Position numbers and translations under genes: made by a program. A stretch of 64,000 nucleotides of DNA from Cupriavidus taiwanensis (lineage in GTDB: Bacteria; Pseudomonadota; Gammaproteobacteria; Burkholderiales; Burkholderiaceae), in assembly GCF_900250075.1 (NCBI RefSeq), contig NZ_LT977071.1, forward strand, positions 2,499,901 to 2,563,900. Reading direction: 5' to 3'. Under the pieces are notes generated by a model. It saw nothing but the letters and a program-made list of their open reading frames with translations, was not told the origin of the DNA and did not search any database. Shown piece by piece: positions 26,481-35,062 of the stretch (positions within the stretch are counted from its first letter, which is position 1; every line of letters starts with the position of its first letter).

Positions 26481-28798
26481 ACCCCGAACAACTGCGCGAC
26501 GCCTCGCTGCTGGAACTGTTCGCACTCGAGGCCGACGCCCAGGCCGAGATCCTCAATGCCGGCCTGCTGGCGCTGGAGCGCTCCCCCGGCGCGTCCGGGC
26601 AGCTGGAGGCGTGCATGCGCGCGGCCCACTCGCTCAAGGGCGCGGCCCGCATCGTCGGCCTCGATGGCGGCGTGCGGCTGGCGCATGCGATGGAAGACTG
26701 CCTGGTCGCCGCGCAGGGCGGCATGCCGCTCGCCGCCGCGCATATCGATGCGCTGCTGCAGGGCACCGACCTGCTGCTGCGCATCGGCCATCCGCCCGGC
26801 GGCGACCCGGACTGGTCCGAGCAGGCCGGCCGGGCCGAGATCGACGCGGTGATACAACGGCTGAGTTCGCTCGACGGCGGCGGCGCGCCGGCACAGCCCG
26901 CGGCAGCGGACGCGCCCGCATCCGTGGCGGCGCCGGTCCGCACCCCTGCCCCGCCGCTTCCGCCCGAGCCTGAAGCGGCACCATCGGCACCATCGGCACC
27001 GATGGCCGCGCACGCCGCCGACGGCCCCGAGCGCATGCTGCGCATCAATGCCGATGCGCTGGACCAGTTGCTGGCGCTGTCGGGCGAGGCCATGGTCGAA
27101 TCGCACTGGCTGCGGCCCTTCGGCGCATCGCTGCAAAAGGCGCGGCGCCAGCAGGCGCGCGCGCTGCGCGCGGCCGACACGCTGCAGCAGGCCCTGCGCG
27201 AGACGCAGGATGGCGACGGCGCGCATGCCTTGTCTGCAGCCTATGCGGCGCTGGCCGAACTGCGCCAGCTGCTCGACGATGGCCACCGGCAACTGGCGGC
27301 CCGGCTGGACGAGTTCGAGCAGTACGACCATCGCGCCACGCGGCTGGCGCGCCGGCTCTACGACAGCGCGCTGGCCTCGCGCATGCGCCCGCTGTCCGAC
27401 GGCCTGGCCGGCTACGCACGCATGGTGCGCGACCTGGGCCGCGCGCTGGGCAAGTCCGTGCACCTGGAACTGTCCGGCGCCGGCACGCAGGTAGACCGCG
27501 ACATCCTCGAGGCGCTCGACGCGCCGCTGGCGCACCTGCTGCGCAATGCCGTCGACCATGGCATCGAGGCGCCGGCGGTGCGCGCGGCGCAGGGCAAGCC
27601 GCCCGAGGGCGTTGTCACGCTGCACGCGCGCCACAACGCCGGCCGGCTGCAGATCGAGATCTCCGATGACGGCGCCGGGGTCGACCTGGATGCGCTGCGG
27701 CGTGCCATCGTGCGGCGGCGGCTGGCCTCCGAGGACACGGCGGCGCGGCTGTCGCAGGCCGAGCTGCTCGACTTCCTGCTGCTGCCCGGCTTCAGCATGC
27801 GCGACACCGTCTCCGAAGTCTCCGGGCGCGGCGTCGGCCTCGACGCGGTGCAGGAGATGGTGCGCCGCGTGCGCGGCAGCCTGCGCCTGACGCAGCAGCC
27901 TGGCCACGGCCTGCACTTCAGCCTGGAACTGCCGCTGACGCTGTCGGTGGTGCGCACGCTGCTGGTGGACGTGGCCGGCGAAGCCTATGCCTTCCCGCTG
28001 GGCCGGGTGCTGCGCGCCACCTCGGTGGCGCGCGGCGAGATCGAACAGACCGAAGGCCACCAGCATTTCCGCCACGAGGGCCGCGCCATCGGCCTTGTCA
28101 GCGCGGCGCAGGTGCTGCAGCGGGCCGGCGCCGACGCCGCGCCGGCCAGCGAGCAGGTCCCGGTGGTGGTCATCGGCGAGGGCGAGCGCACCTATGGCAT
28201 CGCGGTCGACCGCATGCTGGGCGAGCGCCTGCTGGTGGTGCAGCCGTTGCCGGCGGCCCTGGGCAAGATCCGCGACATTGCCGCCGGCAGCCTGACCGAC
28301 GACGGCACGCCGGTGCTGATCTTCGATGTCGAGGACATGATCCGCTCGGTCGAGAAGCTGGTCTCCGAAGGCCGCATCGAAGGCGTGCGCCAGGGCGCGG
28401 CGGCGAGCGTGCAGGCGCGCGCGCGCCGGGTGCTGGTGGTGGACGATTCGCTGACCGTGCGCGAGCTGCAGCGCAAGCTGCTGGCCGGGCGCGGCTATGA
28501 CGTGACGGTGGCGGTCGACGGCATGGACGGCTGGAACGTGCTGCGCGCCGAGCCCTTCGACCTGGTCATCACCGACATCGACATGCCGCGCATGGACGGC
28601 ATCGAGCTGGTGCGCAGGATCCGCCAGGACGCCGCGCTGCGCCAGCTGCCGGTGATGGTGGTGTCGTACAAGGACCGCGAACAGGACCGCCAGCGCGGCC
28701 TCGAGGCCGGCGCGGACTATTATCTGGCCAAGGGCAGTTTCCACGACGCCGCGTTGCTCGACGCGGTCCAGGACCTGATCGGCGAGGCACGTCCATGA
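26477..28798 (+). CDS. wspE: WspE hybrid CheA-type kinase with receiver domain
   Basis: The 773-residue hybrid kinase has an HPt domain with phospho-accepting His51 (AAHSLKGAARI). A Pro/Ala linker and dimerisation helices follow. The HATPase core shows HLLRNAVDHGIEAP, ISDDGAGVDLD and SGRGVGLDAV, followed by a CheW-like regulatory domain. The C-terminal receiver (from about 651) has Asp700 in ITDIDMPRMDG. It should phosphorylate WspR and WspF. All catalytic boxes are intact. The gene overlaps both neighbours by 4 bases. Confidence 0.94.
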   Translation: MNPEQLRDASLLELFALEADAQAEILNAGLLALERSPGASGQLEACMRAAHSLKGAARIVGLDGGVRLAHAMEDCLVAAQGGMPLAAAHIDALLQGTDLLLRIGHPPGGDPDWSEQAGRAEIDAVIQRLSSLDGGGAPAQPAAADAPASVAAPVRTPAPPLPPEPEAAPSAPSAPMAAHAADGPERMLRINADALDQLLALSGEAMVESHWLRPFGASLQKARRQQARALRAADTLQQALRETQDGDGAHALSAAYAALAELRQLLDDGHRQLAARLDEFEQYDHRATRLARRLYDSALASRMRPLSDGLAGYARMVRDLGRALGKSVHLELSGAGTQVDRDILEALDAPLAHLLRNAVDHGIEAPAVRAAQGKPPEGVVTLHARHNAGRLQIEISDDGAGVDLDALRRAIVRRRLASEDTAARLSQAELLDFLLLPGFSMRDTVSEVSGRGVGLDAVQEMVRRVRGSLRLTQQPGHGLHFSLELPLTLSVVRTLLVDVAGEAYAFPLGRVLRATSVARGEIEQTEGHQHFRHEGRAIGLVSAAQVLQRAGADAAPASEQVPVVVIGEGERTYGIAVDRMLGERLLVVQPLPAALGKIRDIAAGSLTDDGTPVLIFDVEDMIRSVEKLVSEGRIEGVRQGAAASVQARARRVLVVDDSLTVRELQRKLLAGRGYDVTVAVDGMDGWNVLRAEPFDLVITDIDMPRMDGIELVRRIRQDAALRQLPVMVVSYKDREQDRQRGLEAGADYYLAKGSFHDAALLDAVQDLIGEARP

Positions 28799-29832
28799 AA
28801 ATCGGCATCGTCAATGATTCCGCGCTCGCGGTGGCCGCGCTGCGCCGCGCGCTGGCACTGGATCCGGCGTTCGAGATCGCATGGATCGCCGGCGACGGCG
28901 CCCAGGCGGTGCAGATGGCCGCGCACCAGACCCCGGACCTGATCCTGATGGACCTGCTGATGCCGGTCATGGACGGGGTCGAGGCCACGCGCCGGATCAT
29001 GGCCGCCACGCCGTGCGCCATCGTGGTGGTGACCATGGACCTGGGCCGCAACGCCACGCAGGTCTTCGACGCCATGGGCCATGGCGCCATCGACGCGGTC
29101 GACACCCCCACGCTGGCCGAGGCCGACGCGCAGCTTGCCGCCGGGCCGCTGTTGCGCAAGCTGCGCAATATCGCGCGCCTGCTGGCCGGCCGGGTAGCAC
29201 CGCAGCATGCACTGGCGGTGGCACCGCGCGCCGTCAGCGCGGCGCGGCTGGTGGCGATCGGCGCCTCGGCCGGCGGCCCGGCCGCACTGGCAGCGCTGCT
29301 GGGCGCGCTGCCGGCGGACTTCGGCGCCGCGGTGGTCACGGTGCAGCATGTCGACGAGGCCTTTGCCGCCGGCATGGCCGAGTGGCTCGACGGACAGTGC
29401 GCGCTGCCGGTGCGCATTGCGCGCGCCGGCGAGACTCCGCAGGCCGGCACCGTGCTGCTGGCAGGCACCAACGACCACCTGCGCCTGGCCAGCCCGAGCC
29501 GGCTGGCCTACACCGAACAACCCTGCGACTACCTTTACCGCCCCTCCATCGATGTGTTTTTCGAAAGCGTGGTGGAACACTGGCGCGGCGACGTGATCGG
29601 CGTGCTGCTCACCGGCATGGGGCGCGACGGCGCACTGGGCCTGAAGGCGATGCGCGACCGCGGCTTCCTGACCATCGCCCAGGACCGCGCCACCAGCGCC
29701 GTGTACGGCATGCCCAAGGCCGCCGCCGCGCTCGGCGCCGCCGCCGAGATCCTGCCGCTGCCGCGCATCGCGCCGCGGCTGGTGCAGGCGTGCGGCCCGG
29801 CGGCACTGGCCTGCCCTGCGCCGCCCGCCTGA
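28795..29832 (+). CDS. wspF: WspF CheB-type methylesterase
   Basis: The 345-residue product has a receiver domain with Asp53 ([11 protein letters not shown]) and a CheB methylesterase domain. The catalytic triad is Ser158 (GASAGG), His185 (VQHVD) and Asp278 (GMGRDG). In Pseudomonas, loss of WspF locks WspR on and gives wrinkly colonies. Everything needed for activity is present, so wild-type control of the pathway is expected. The ATG overlaps the wspE stop by 4 bases, and wspR follows after 53 bp. Confidence 0.94.
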   Translation: MKIGIVNDSALAVAALRRALALDPAFEIAWIAGDGAQAVQMAAHQTPDLILMDLLMPVMDGVEATRRIMAATPCAIVVVTMDLGRNATQVFDAMGHGAIDAVDTPTLAEADAQLAAGPLLRKLRNIARLLAGRVAPQHALAVAPRAVSAARLVAIGASAGGPAALAALLGALPADFGAAVVTVQHVDEAFAAGMAEWLDGQCALPVRIARAGETPQAGTVLLAGTNDHLRLASPSRLAYTEQPCDYLYRPSIDVFFESVVEHWRGDVIGVLLTGMGRDGALGLKAMRDRGFLTIAQDRATSAVYGMPKAAAALGAAAEILPLPRIAPRLVQACGPAALACPAPPA

Positions 29833-29885
29833 AAGCATGCAACCGGTTCCAGGCCGTGCCGGGACCGCGAGAACAGGAATTGAAC

Positions 29886-30911
29886 ATGCAACCCGAATCC
29901 TCCAACCCCGCCGGCATGCCCGCCGCGACCGACAAGCAAGAGTACCTGGCCATGGTGCTGCTGGTGGACGACCAGGCCATGGTCGGCGAAGCGGTGCGCC
30001 GCGCGCTCGCCACCGAGCCCGATATCGACTTCCACTACTGCTCGCAGCCCGATGAAGCGGTGGCGGTGGCGCAGCGCACAAAGCCCACGGTGATCCTGCA
30101 GGACCTGGTGATGCCGGGCGTGGACGGGCTGACGCTGGTGCAGCGCTACCGCGACAACCCGGCCACGCGCGATATCCCGATCATCGTGCTGTCGACCAAG
30201 GAAGAAGCCGCGACCAAGGGCGCGGCCTTTGCCGCCGGCGCCAACGACTACCTGGTCAAGCTGCCCGACAGCATCGAGCTGATCGCGCGCATCCGCTACC
30301 ACTCGCGCTCGTACCTGAACCAGCTGCAGCGCGACGAAGCCTACCGCGCGCTGCGCCAGAGCCAGCAGCAACTGCTCGAGACCAACCTGGAACTGCAGCG
30401 CCTCACCAACTCGGACGGGTTGACTGGCTTGTCCAACCGGCGCTATTTCGACGAATACCTTGGCGCCGAATGGCGGCGCGCGCAGCGCGAGCAGACCCAG
30501 GTGGCGCTGCTGATGATCGATGTCGACGCGTTCAAGGCCTACAACGACACCTACGGCCACGTCGCCGGCGACGACGTGCTGCGCCGCGTGGCCACGGTGA
30601 TCCGCGACAATTGCGTGCGCGCCACCGACCTGCCCGCGCGCTTCGGCGGCGAAGAGTTCGCCATGGTGCTGCCGGCCACCTCGCCCGGCGGCGTGCGGCT
30701 GCTGGCCGAAAAGGTGCGACGCGCGGTGCAGGCGCTGGCCATCGCCCACAGCGGCTCGCCGACGCTGGACTGCGTCACCGTCAGCATCGGCGGCGCGGTG
30801 CTGGTGCCCCAACCCGGCGCGCAGCCAAGCCAGCTGGTGGAGGCGGCCGATGCGGGCCTCTACCAGGCCAAGCGCAATGGCCGCAACCAGGTCATGATGT
30901 CGCAAGCCTGA
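29886..30911 (+). CDS. wspR: WspR diguanylate cyclase response regulator
   Basis: The 341-residue product has a receiver with Asp73 ([11 protein letters not shown]), a coiled-coil stalk (about 145-175) and a GGDEF domain. The active site is GGEEF at 254-258. The product-inhibition RxxD motif is RATD at 245-248, five residues before it, as in Pseudomonas WspR. It should make c-di-GMP when phosphorylated by WspE and promote surface attachment and matrix production. CAGGAA precedes the ATG at 29886. The nearest likely counter-enzyme is the divergent EAL protein at 20754-22109. Confidence 0.95.
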   Translation: MQPESSNPAGMPAATDKQEYLAMVLLVDDQAMVGEAVRRALATEPDIDFHYCSQPDEAVAVAQRTKPTVILQDLVMPGVDGLTLVQRYRDNPATRDIPIIVLSTKEEAATKGAAFAAGANDYLVKLPDSIELIARIRYHSRSYLNQLQRDEAYRALRQSQQQLLETNLELQRLTNSDGLTGLSNRRYFDEYLGAEWRRAQREQTQVALLMIDVDAFKAYNDTYGHVAGDDVLRRVATVIRDNCVRATDLPARFGGEEFAMVLPATSPGGVRLLAEKVRRAVQALAIAHSGSPTLDCVTVSIGGAVLVPQPGAQPSQLVEAADAGLYQAKRNGRNQVMMSQA

Positions 30912-31248
30912 GCCGCGGCCAACGCTGCGGGCAACCGCGCGGCAACAACCGGTTACACATCTGCGCAGGCGGCAGGGCGGCGCGCGGCCACGTCCTGTCG
31001 CGCCGCCGCGCCCGCGCTGCCAAGGCACGCCGCCAGGAAGCTCCGCGCAGGCATCACTTCCTGTGGGAATCGTCCGACATTGAATTCGGAGCGTTGCGCC
31101 TGTCTGGCCCACCGGTTCAAACCTATCGTTGCATCACGGCAAGCGTGATCCCGCGCCTGCAAACCAGATAGCAACTGGCCACGCGGCCGCCGCGATCCGC
31201 GCCGGCATGGGCCAGCTCGTCTCTGACTCTAACAGCAAGAGGTGACCC
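30912..31248. other. 337-bp gap after wspR; no clear element
   Basis: This gap lies between wspR and the DUF4397 gene. I see no hairpin with a T-tract and no convincing promoter. The end (about 31190-31248) leads into the DUF4397 ribosome site. Short open frames here lack coding character. Confidence 0.4.
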
Positions 31249-32031
31249 ATGCTTCGATCCAAGACCCTTTTCCTCGGCCTGGCGCTGGCCGCGACCGCGG
31301 TGCTGACAGCGTGCGGCGGCGGCGATGACGGCATCGACGACCGCATCGGCCTGAGCAAGCCGAGCGTGCGCGTGATCCATGCCGTCACCGGCGGCCCCAA
31401 TGTCGACGTGCTGCAGAACGGCTCGCTCACCAGCATGGTCAACAAGCCCTACAAGTTCGTCTCGACCTACTTCAACGTTGAAACCGGCAACCAGCTGATC
31501 TCGTTCAACGCCGCCGGCACGCAGACCGAACTGGCCCGCGGCAGCCTGGTGGCGGCCACCGGCCACAAGTACACCGTGGTGGCGGTGCCGGGTGCGTCGG
31601 TCGCGGAAACGGTGACGATCGACGATCCGTTCGGCAAGGGCCTGCTGTCGAACAAGGCGCGCGTGCGCTCGCTGAACGCCTCGTTCAATGCGCAGAACAT
31701 CGACATCTACGTGACCCTGCCCGCGATCGACCTGAACTCGGTCGCGCCGACCTTCGCCGCGGTGGGCTACAAGCAGGCCTCGCCGGCATCGGGCCAGGAT
31801 TCGATCGACCTGGACGGCAACACCACCTATCGCCTGCGCATCACGCCGGCCGGCTCCAAGACCGTGATCTTCGACTCGGGCGCGTTGACGCTGGCCAATA
31901 ACGCCGACTGGCTGATCACCACCATCCCGTCGGACGGCATTGCCGGCCTGACGCCTAACAAGATCAAGGTGCTGGTGGCGCGCGGCGACGACGAATCGCA
32001 AGCCGGCCTGGAGCTGGTGACGACGCAATAA
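31249..32031 (+). CDS. DUF4397 lipoprotein
   Basis: The 260-residue product has a lipoprotein signal peptide (basic LRSK start, hydrophobic core, lipobox LTAC with Cys22). After a Gly/Asp spacer come two related beta-rich halves. Each opens like a DUF4397 repeat: VRVIHAVTGGPNVDVLQNGSL, then RVRSLNASFNAQNIDIYVTL. DUF4397 proteins are cell-surface proteins of unknown function. AAGAGG lies 6 bases before the ATG, and a strong terminator follows the gene. It is close to the wsp operon, but separate transcription is likely. Confidence 0.9.
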   Translation: MLRSKTLFLGLALAATAVLTACGGGDDGIDDRIGLSKPSVRVIHAVTGGPNVDVLQNGSLTSMVNKPYKFVSTYFNVETGNQLISFNAAGTQTELARGSLVAATGHKYTVVAVPGASVAETVTIDDPFGKGLLSNKARVRSLNASFNAQNIDIYVTLPAIDLNSVAPTFAAVGYKQASPASGQDSIDLDGNTTYRLRITPAGSKTVIFDSGALTLANNADWLITTIPSDGIAGLTPNKIKVLVARGDDESQAGLELVTTQ

Positions 32032-32070
32032 CGCTGTCGCGGTTGCCCGTGGCAGGCGGGCAGCATGCGG

Positions 32071-32102
32071 GAGGCCGGTCCGGAGGGACCGGCCTCTTTT
32101 TT
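32071..32102 (+). terminator. rho-independent terminator after DUF4397 gene
   Basis: GAGGCCGGTCC (32071-32081) pairs perfectly with GGACCGGCCTC (32086-32096) across a GGAG loop, followed by six T. It ends 40-70 bp after the DUF4397 stop and next to the end of the convergent PadR-like gene. Confidence 0.94.
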
Positions 32103-32103
32103 C

Positions 32104-32475
32104 TTAAGGTTGGGCGTCGCGCTGCGCCGGCGTTTCATCGGCGGGCTCCAGCTCCGCCTTCAGCACGGCCAGGTGCGAGATATACGACTCCAGTTCGGCC
32201 CGCCCCTGCGCGGTGATGCAGTACACGCGGCCGCTGCCTTCGACCAGCTCGGCGGTGATGGCGCGGGCCATCATCAGGCTGCGCAGGATCGGCCGCAGCG
32301 AGCGGATGTTCTTTTCGATGCCGCGCTCACGCAGCCGGTCGACCAGGCTGAGCACCGTCGACGGGCTCGACTGGACCAGCTTGAGGACATAGATTCTGGA
32401 GAAAAACCGGTCAAGGGTAGGCGGTTTCATGGGCGCTGTCGGCGCACCCAATGGTGCGGGAATCCTGATCATCAT
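32104..32475 (-). CDS. PadR-like winged-helix protein
   Basis: The roughly 123-residue product has a winged-helix pattern of the PadR type. It shows RFFSRIYVLKLVQSSPSTVL, a recognition-helix region RGIEKNIRSLRPILRSLMMARAI, and a wing ending VYCITAQGRAELESYI. It is smaller than many PadR proteins and its C-terminal dimerisation helix is short. The start is uncertain: ATG 32475 or 32472, or 32430 (MKPPT), none with a strong ribosome site. The gene is 175 bp downstream of tctA on the same strand. Its target is unknown. Confidence 0.7.
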   Translation of the reverse strand: MMIRIPAPLGAPTAPMKPPTLDRFFSRIYVLKLVQSSPSTVLSLVDRLRERGIEKNIRSLRPILRSLMMARAITAELVEGSGRVYCITAQGRAELESYISHLAVLKAELEPADETPAQRDAQP

Positions 32476-32650
32476 GCGCAGCCCATGACTGCTGCCGCAG
32501 TCGGGCACTCTCTGGGAAACAGGGCGGGCGGACGCGCGGCGCGCGCCGTGCCCGCGAAAGACAACGGGGTGCGCGAAGGCACCCCGAAAGCTTGCGTTGC
32601 TCGCGCCGGCCGCTTGCGGGGCCGGCGCCATTCCGGGGCGCTCGCTGGCG

Positions 32651-34153
32651 CTAGTCTTCCTGGAACGCTTCCTCGCGCTTGGCCTTGATCGACGGCAGCG
32701 CCACCACCGCCACCAGCGCGGCGGCCGCGATCAGCAGGCCCACCGACAGCGGCCGGGTCACGAACACGCTGAAGTCGCCACGCGACAGCAGCAGCGTGCG
32801 GCGGAAGTTCTCTTCCATCATCGGCCCCAGCACGAAGCCGAGCAGCAGCGGCGCCGGTTCGCACTTGAGCTTCAGGAACAGGTAGCCGATCACGCCAAAG
32901 CCCGCGGCCATGAACACGTCGAAGGTCTGGTTGTTGACCGAGTACACGCCGATGCCGCAGAACACCAGGATCGCCGGGTACAGGAAGCGGTACGGCACGG
33001 TCAGCAGCTTCACCCAGATGCCGATCATCGGCAGGTTCAGGATGATCAGCATCAGGTTGCCGATCCACATCGAGGCGATCAGGCCCCAGAACAGCGACGG
33101 GTTGCTGGTCATCACCTGCGGGCCGGGCTGGATGTTGTGGATGGTCATCGCCCCCACCATCAGCGCCATCACCGCATTGGGCGGGATGCCCAGCGTCAGC
33201 AGCGGGATGAACGAGGTCTGCGCCGCGGCGTTGTTGGCCGATTCCGGACCCGCCACGCCTTCGATCGCGCCCTTGCCGAACTCATGCGCATTCTTGGAAG
33301 TCTTCTTCTCCAGCGAGTACGCCGCGAACGAAGCCAGCGAGGCACCGCCGCCCGGCAGGATGCCCAGCGCCGAGCCCAGCGCGGTGCCGCGCAGCACGGC
33401 CGGGATCATGCGCTTGAAGTCCTCCTTGGTCGGGAACAGGTTGGTGACCTTGTTGGTGAAGGTCTCGCGGGCTTCCTTCTGCTCCAGGTTGGCGATGATC
33501 TCGGCAAAGCCGAACATGCCCATCGCCAGCGCGACGAAGTCGATGCCGTCGGTCAGCTCCGGCACATCGAACGAGAAGCGCGCGGCGCCCGAGTTCACGT
33601 CGGTGCCGATCAGTCCCAGCAGCAGGCCCAGCACGATCATCGCGATGGCCTTGGGCAGCGAGCCGGAAGCCAGCACCACGGCACCGATCAGGCCCAGCAC
33701 CATCAGCGAGAAATACTCGGCGGGGCCGAACTTGAAGGCGATTTCCGACAGCGGCGTGGCAAACGCGGCCAGGATCAGCGTGGCGACGCAGCCGGCGAAG
33801 AACGAGCCCAGGCCGGCAGTGGCCAGCGCCACCCCTGCCCTTCCTCGCCTTGCCATCTGGTAGCCGTCGATGGTGGTCACCACCGACGACGATTCGCCCG
33901 GCAGGTTCACCAGGATGGCGGTGGTCGAGCCGCCGTACTGCGCGCCGTAGTAGATGCCGGCCAGCATGATCAGCGCGGCCACCGGCGGCAGCGTGTAGGT
34001 GATCGGCAGCAGCATGGCGATGGTGGCCAGCGGTCCCAGGCCCGGCAGCACGCCGATCAGCGTGCCCAGCACGCAGCCCAGGAAGGCATAGGCCAGGTTC
34101 TGCAGCGACAGCGCGGTCGAAAAACCCAGCGCGAGGTGTTCAAACAATTCCAT
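32651..34153 (-). CDS. tctA: tripartite tricarboxylate transporter large permease TctA
   Basis: The 500-residue membrane protein shows the TctA hallmarks: GVLPGLGPLATIAMLLP, YYGAQYGGSTTAILVNLPGE and LGIPPNAVMALMVGA. A central repeat, GILPGGGASLASFAAYSLEKK, mirrors the first. About twelve membrane segments are visible. It is the main channel of an ion-driven uptake system for carboxylates captured by Bug/TctC receptors. tctB lies 13 bp upstream. No receptor gene is adjacent; the nearest one, at 5121, belongs to another operon. Confidence 0.95.
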   Translation of the reverse strand: MELFEHLALGFSTALSLQNLAYAFLGCVLGTLIGVLPGLGPLATIAMLLPITYTLPPVAALIMLAGIYYGAQYGGSTTAILVNLPGESSSVVTTIDGYQMARRGRAGVALATAGLGSFFAGCVATLILAAFATPLSEIAFKFGPAEYFSLMVLGLIGAVVLASGSLPKAIAMIVLGLLLGLIGTDVNSGAARFSFDVPELTDGIDFVALAMGMFGFAEIIANLEQKEARETFTNKVTNLFPTKEDFKRMIPAVLRGTALGSALGILPGGGASLASFAAYSLEKKTSKNAHEFGKGAIEGVAGPESANNAAAQTSFIPLLTLGIPPNAVMALMVGAMTIHNIQPGPQVMTSNPSLFWGLIASMWIGNLMLIILNLPMIGIWVKLLTVPYRFLYPAILVFCGIGVYSVNNQTFDVFMAAGFGVIGYLFLKLKCEPAPLLLGFVLGPMMEENFRRTLLLSRGDFSVFVTRPLSVGLLIAAAALVAVVALPSIKAKREEAFQED

Positions 34154-34166
34154 GATGCGGCGCTCC

Positions 34167-34628
34167 TTAACCGGTGATGAAGGCCGGCCACACCGGCATC
34201 TGCAGGTTGATGCCGTACACGAAGGCGCCCAGGCTGATCAGCACCAGCACCACCGCGTTGAGCAGCGCGCCCTTCCAGCTGAACTCATGGCTGGCCATCG
34301 ACGACACCAGCACCAGCACGAACACCGACAGCACCATGCCCAGCGGCTTGAGCAGCAGGCCGAACAGCACCACCGAGCCGAGGATCCACAGCAAGGTCTT
34401 CAGGTCCCAGCGGGCCAGGTGGTCCTGCTCGCCCTTGGGCGACAGCGAGGTCAGCAGCACCACCGCCCCCAGCACCGCGAGCACCAGGCCCAGCAGGAAT
34501 GGAAAGTATCCGGGTCCCATCTTGGCGGCCGTCCCCATGGAATAGCCGCGAGCGACCCAGGAAAAGCCCAGCCCGACCAGAATGAACATCAGGCCGGAGG
34601 CAAAGTCCTTTTGGCTGCGTATGCGCAA
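34167..34628 (-). CDS. tctB: tripartite tricarboxylate transporter small permease TctB
   Basis: The roughly 153-residue product has four predicted membrane helices and the TctB pattern (KDFASGLMFILVGLGFSWVARGYSMGTAAKMGPGYFP). I placed the start at a TTG (34628) because GAGGAG sits 7 bases before it; no ATG or GTG near the start has such a site. A second TTG at 34643 would put that ribosome site inside the gene. It is the accessory membrane subunit for TctA and heads the tctBA operon. Confidence 0.9.
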   Translation of the reverse strand: MRIRSQKDFASGLMFILVGLGFSWVARGYSMGTAAKMGPGYFPFLLGLVLAVLGAVVLLTSLSPKGEQDHLARWDLKTLLWILGSVVLFGLLLKPLGMVLSVFVLVLVSSMASHEFSWKGALLNAVVLVLISLGAFVYGINLQMPVWPAFITG

Positions 34629-35062
34629 AACGATTCTCCTCAAAGTTCACGAAATGCCGTGCCGGGGGCGCACTGGCTCAGGCGCAACAGGCATGCAAGC
34701 GGGCATGCTCCCCGACGGTTGACCCGAACCTTAGAGACGTGATCTTTCAGGTGCCTTTCATTTGTCCTGTTTTAGGGGTATTTACCAATGAACCCTTAAA
34801 ACAAGGCAAATCCGGCGATGACGCGCGCGCAATTACCTCACGTTGTGATGTAATTTGACGCAAGAAATACGAAGGAAAAGTCAACAGGAACGTCAGGCGA
34901 AACAAGACGGCGCGCGCCCTTGCATCAACGCAGGGCGCGGCCGCAAAGACGCGTGCCGATGCCCTGGCGGCAGGGCACGCGTGTGCCGGGAAGGAGTGTC
35001 AGCGGTGACACGATGACACATCGATCTTTCGGAAGGCTTTCAATGCGGGGCTCGCAGGGCGA
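34629..35062. other. 434-bp gap between MATE gene and tctB
   Basis: This gap holds the tctB promoter region and the 3' end of the MATE transcript. It contains two inverted repeats listed separately. Near the MATE end are short GC-rich dyads (TGCCCT/AGGGCA at 34960-34977; CGCGCCCT/AGGGCGCG around 34913-34939) without T-tracts. They could be weak terminators. The 34740-34870 part is AT-rich and promoter-like. Confidence 0.5.
34769..34855. promoter_or_regulatory. two inverted repeats upstream of tctBA
   Basis: GTTTTAGGGGTA (34769-34780) and AACCCTTAAAAC (34791-34802) form an inverted repeat with two mismatches and a 10-base spacer. AATTAC-C-TCAC (34831-34841) and GTGA-T-GTAATT (34845-34855) form another with one mismatch and a 3-base spacer. 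Both lie 140-230 bp upstream of the tctB start in AT-rich DNA, where operators are expected. The binding protein is unknown; the local PadR-like protein is one candidate. Confidence 0.5.
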
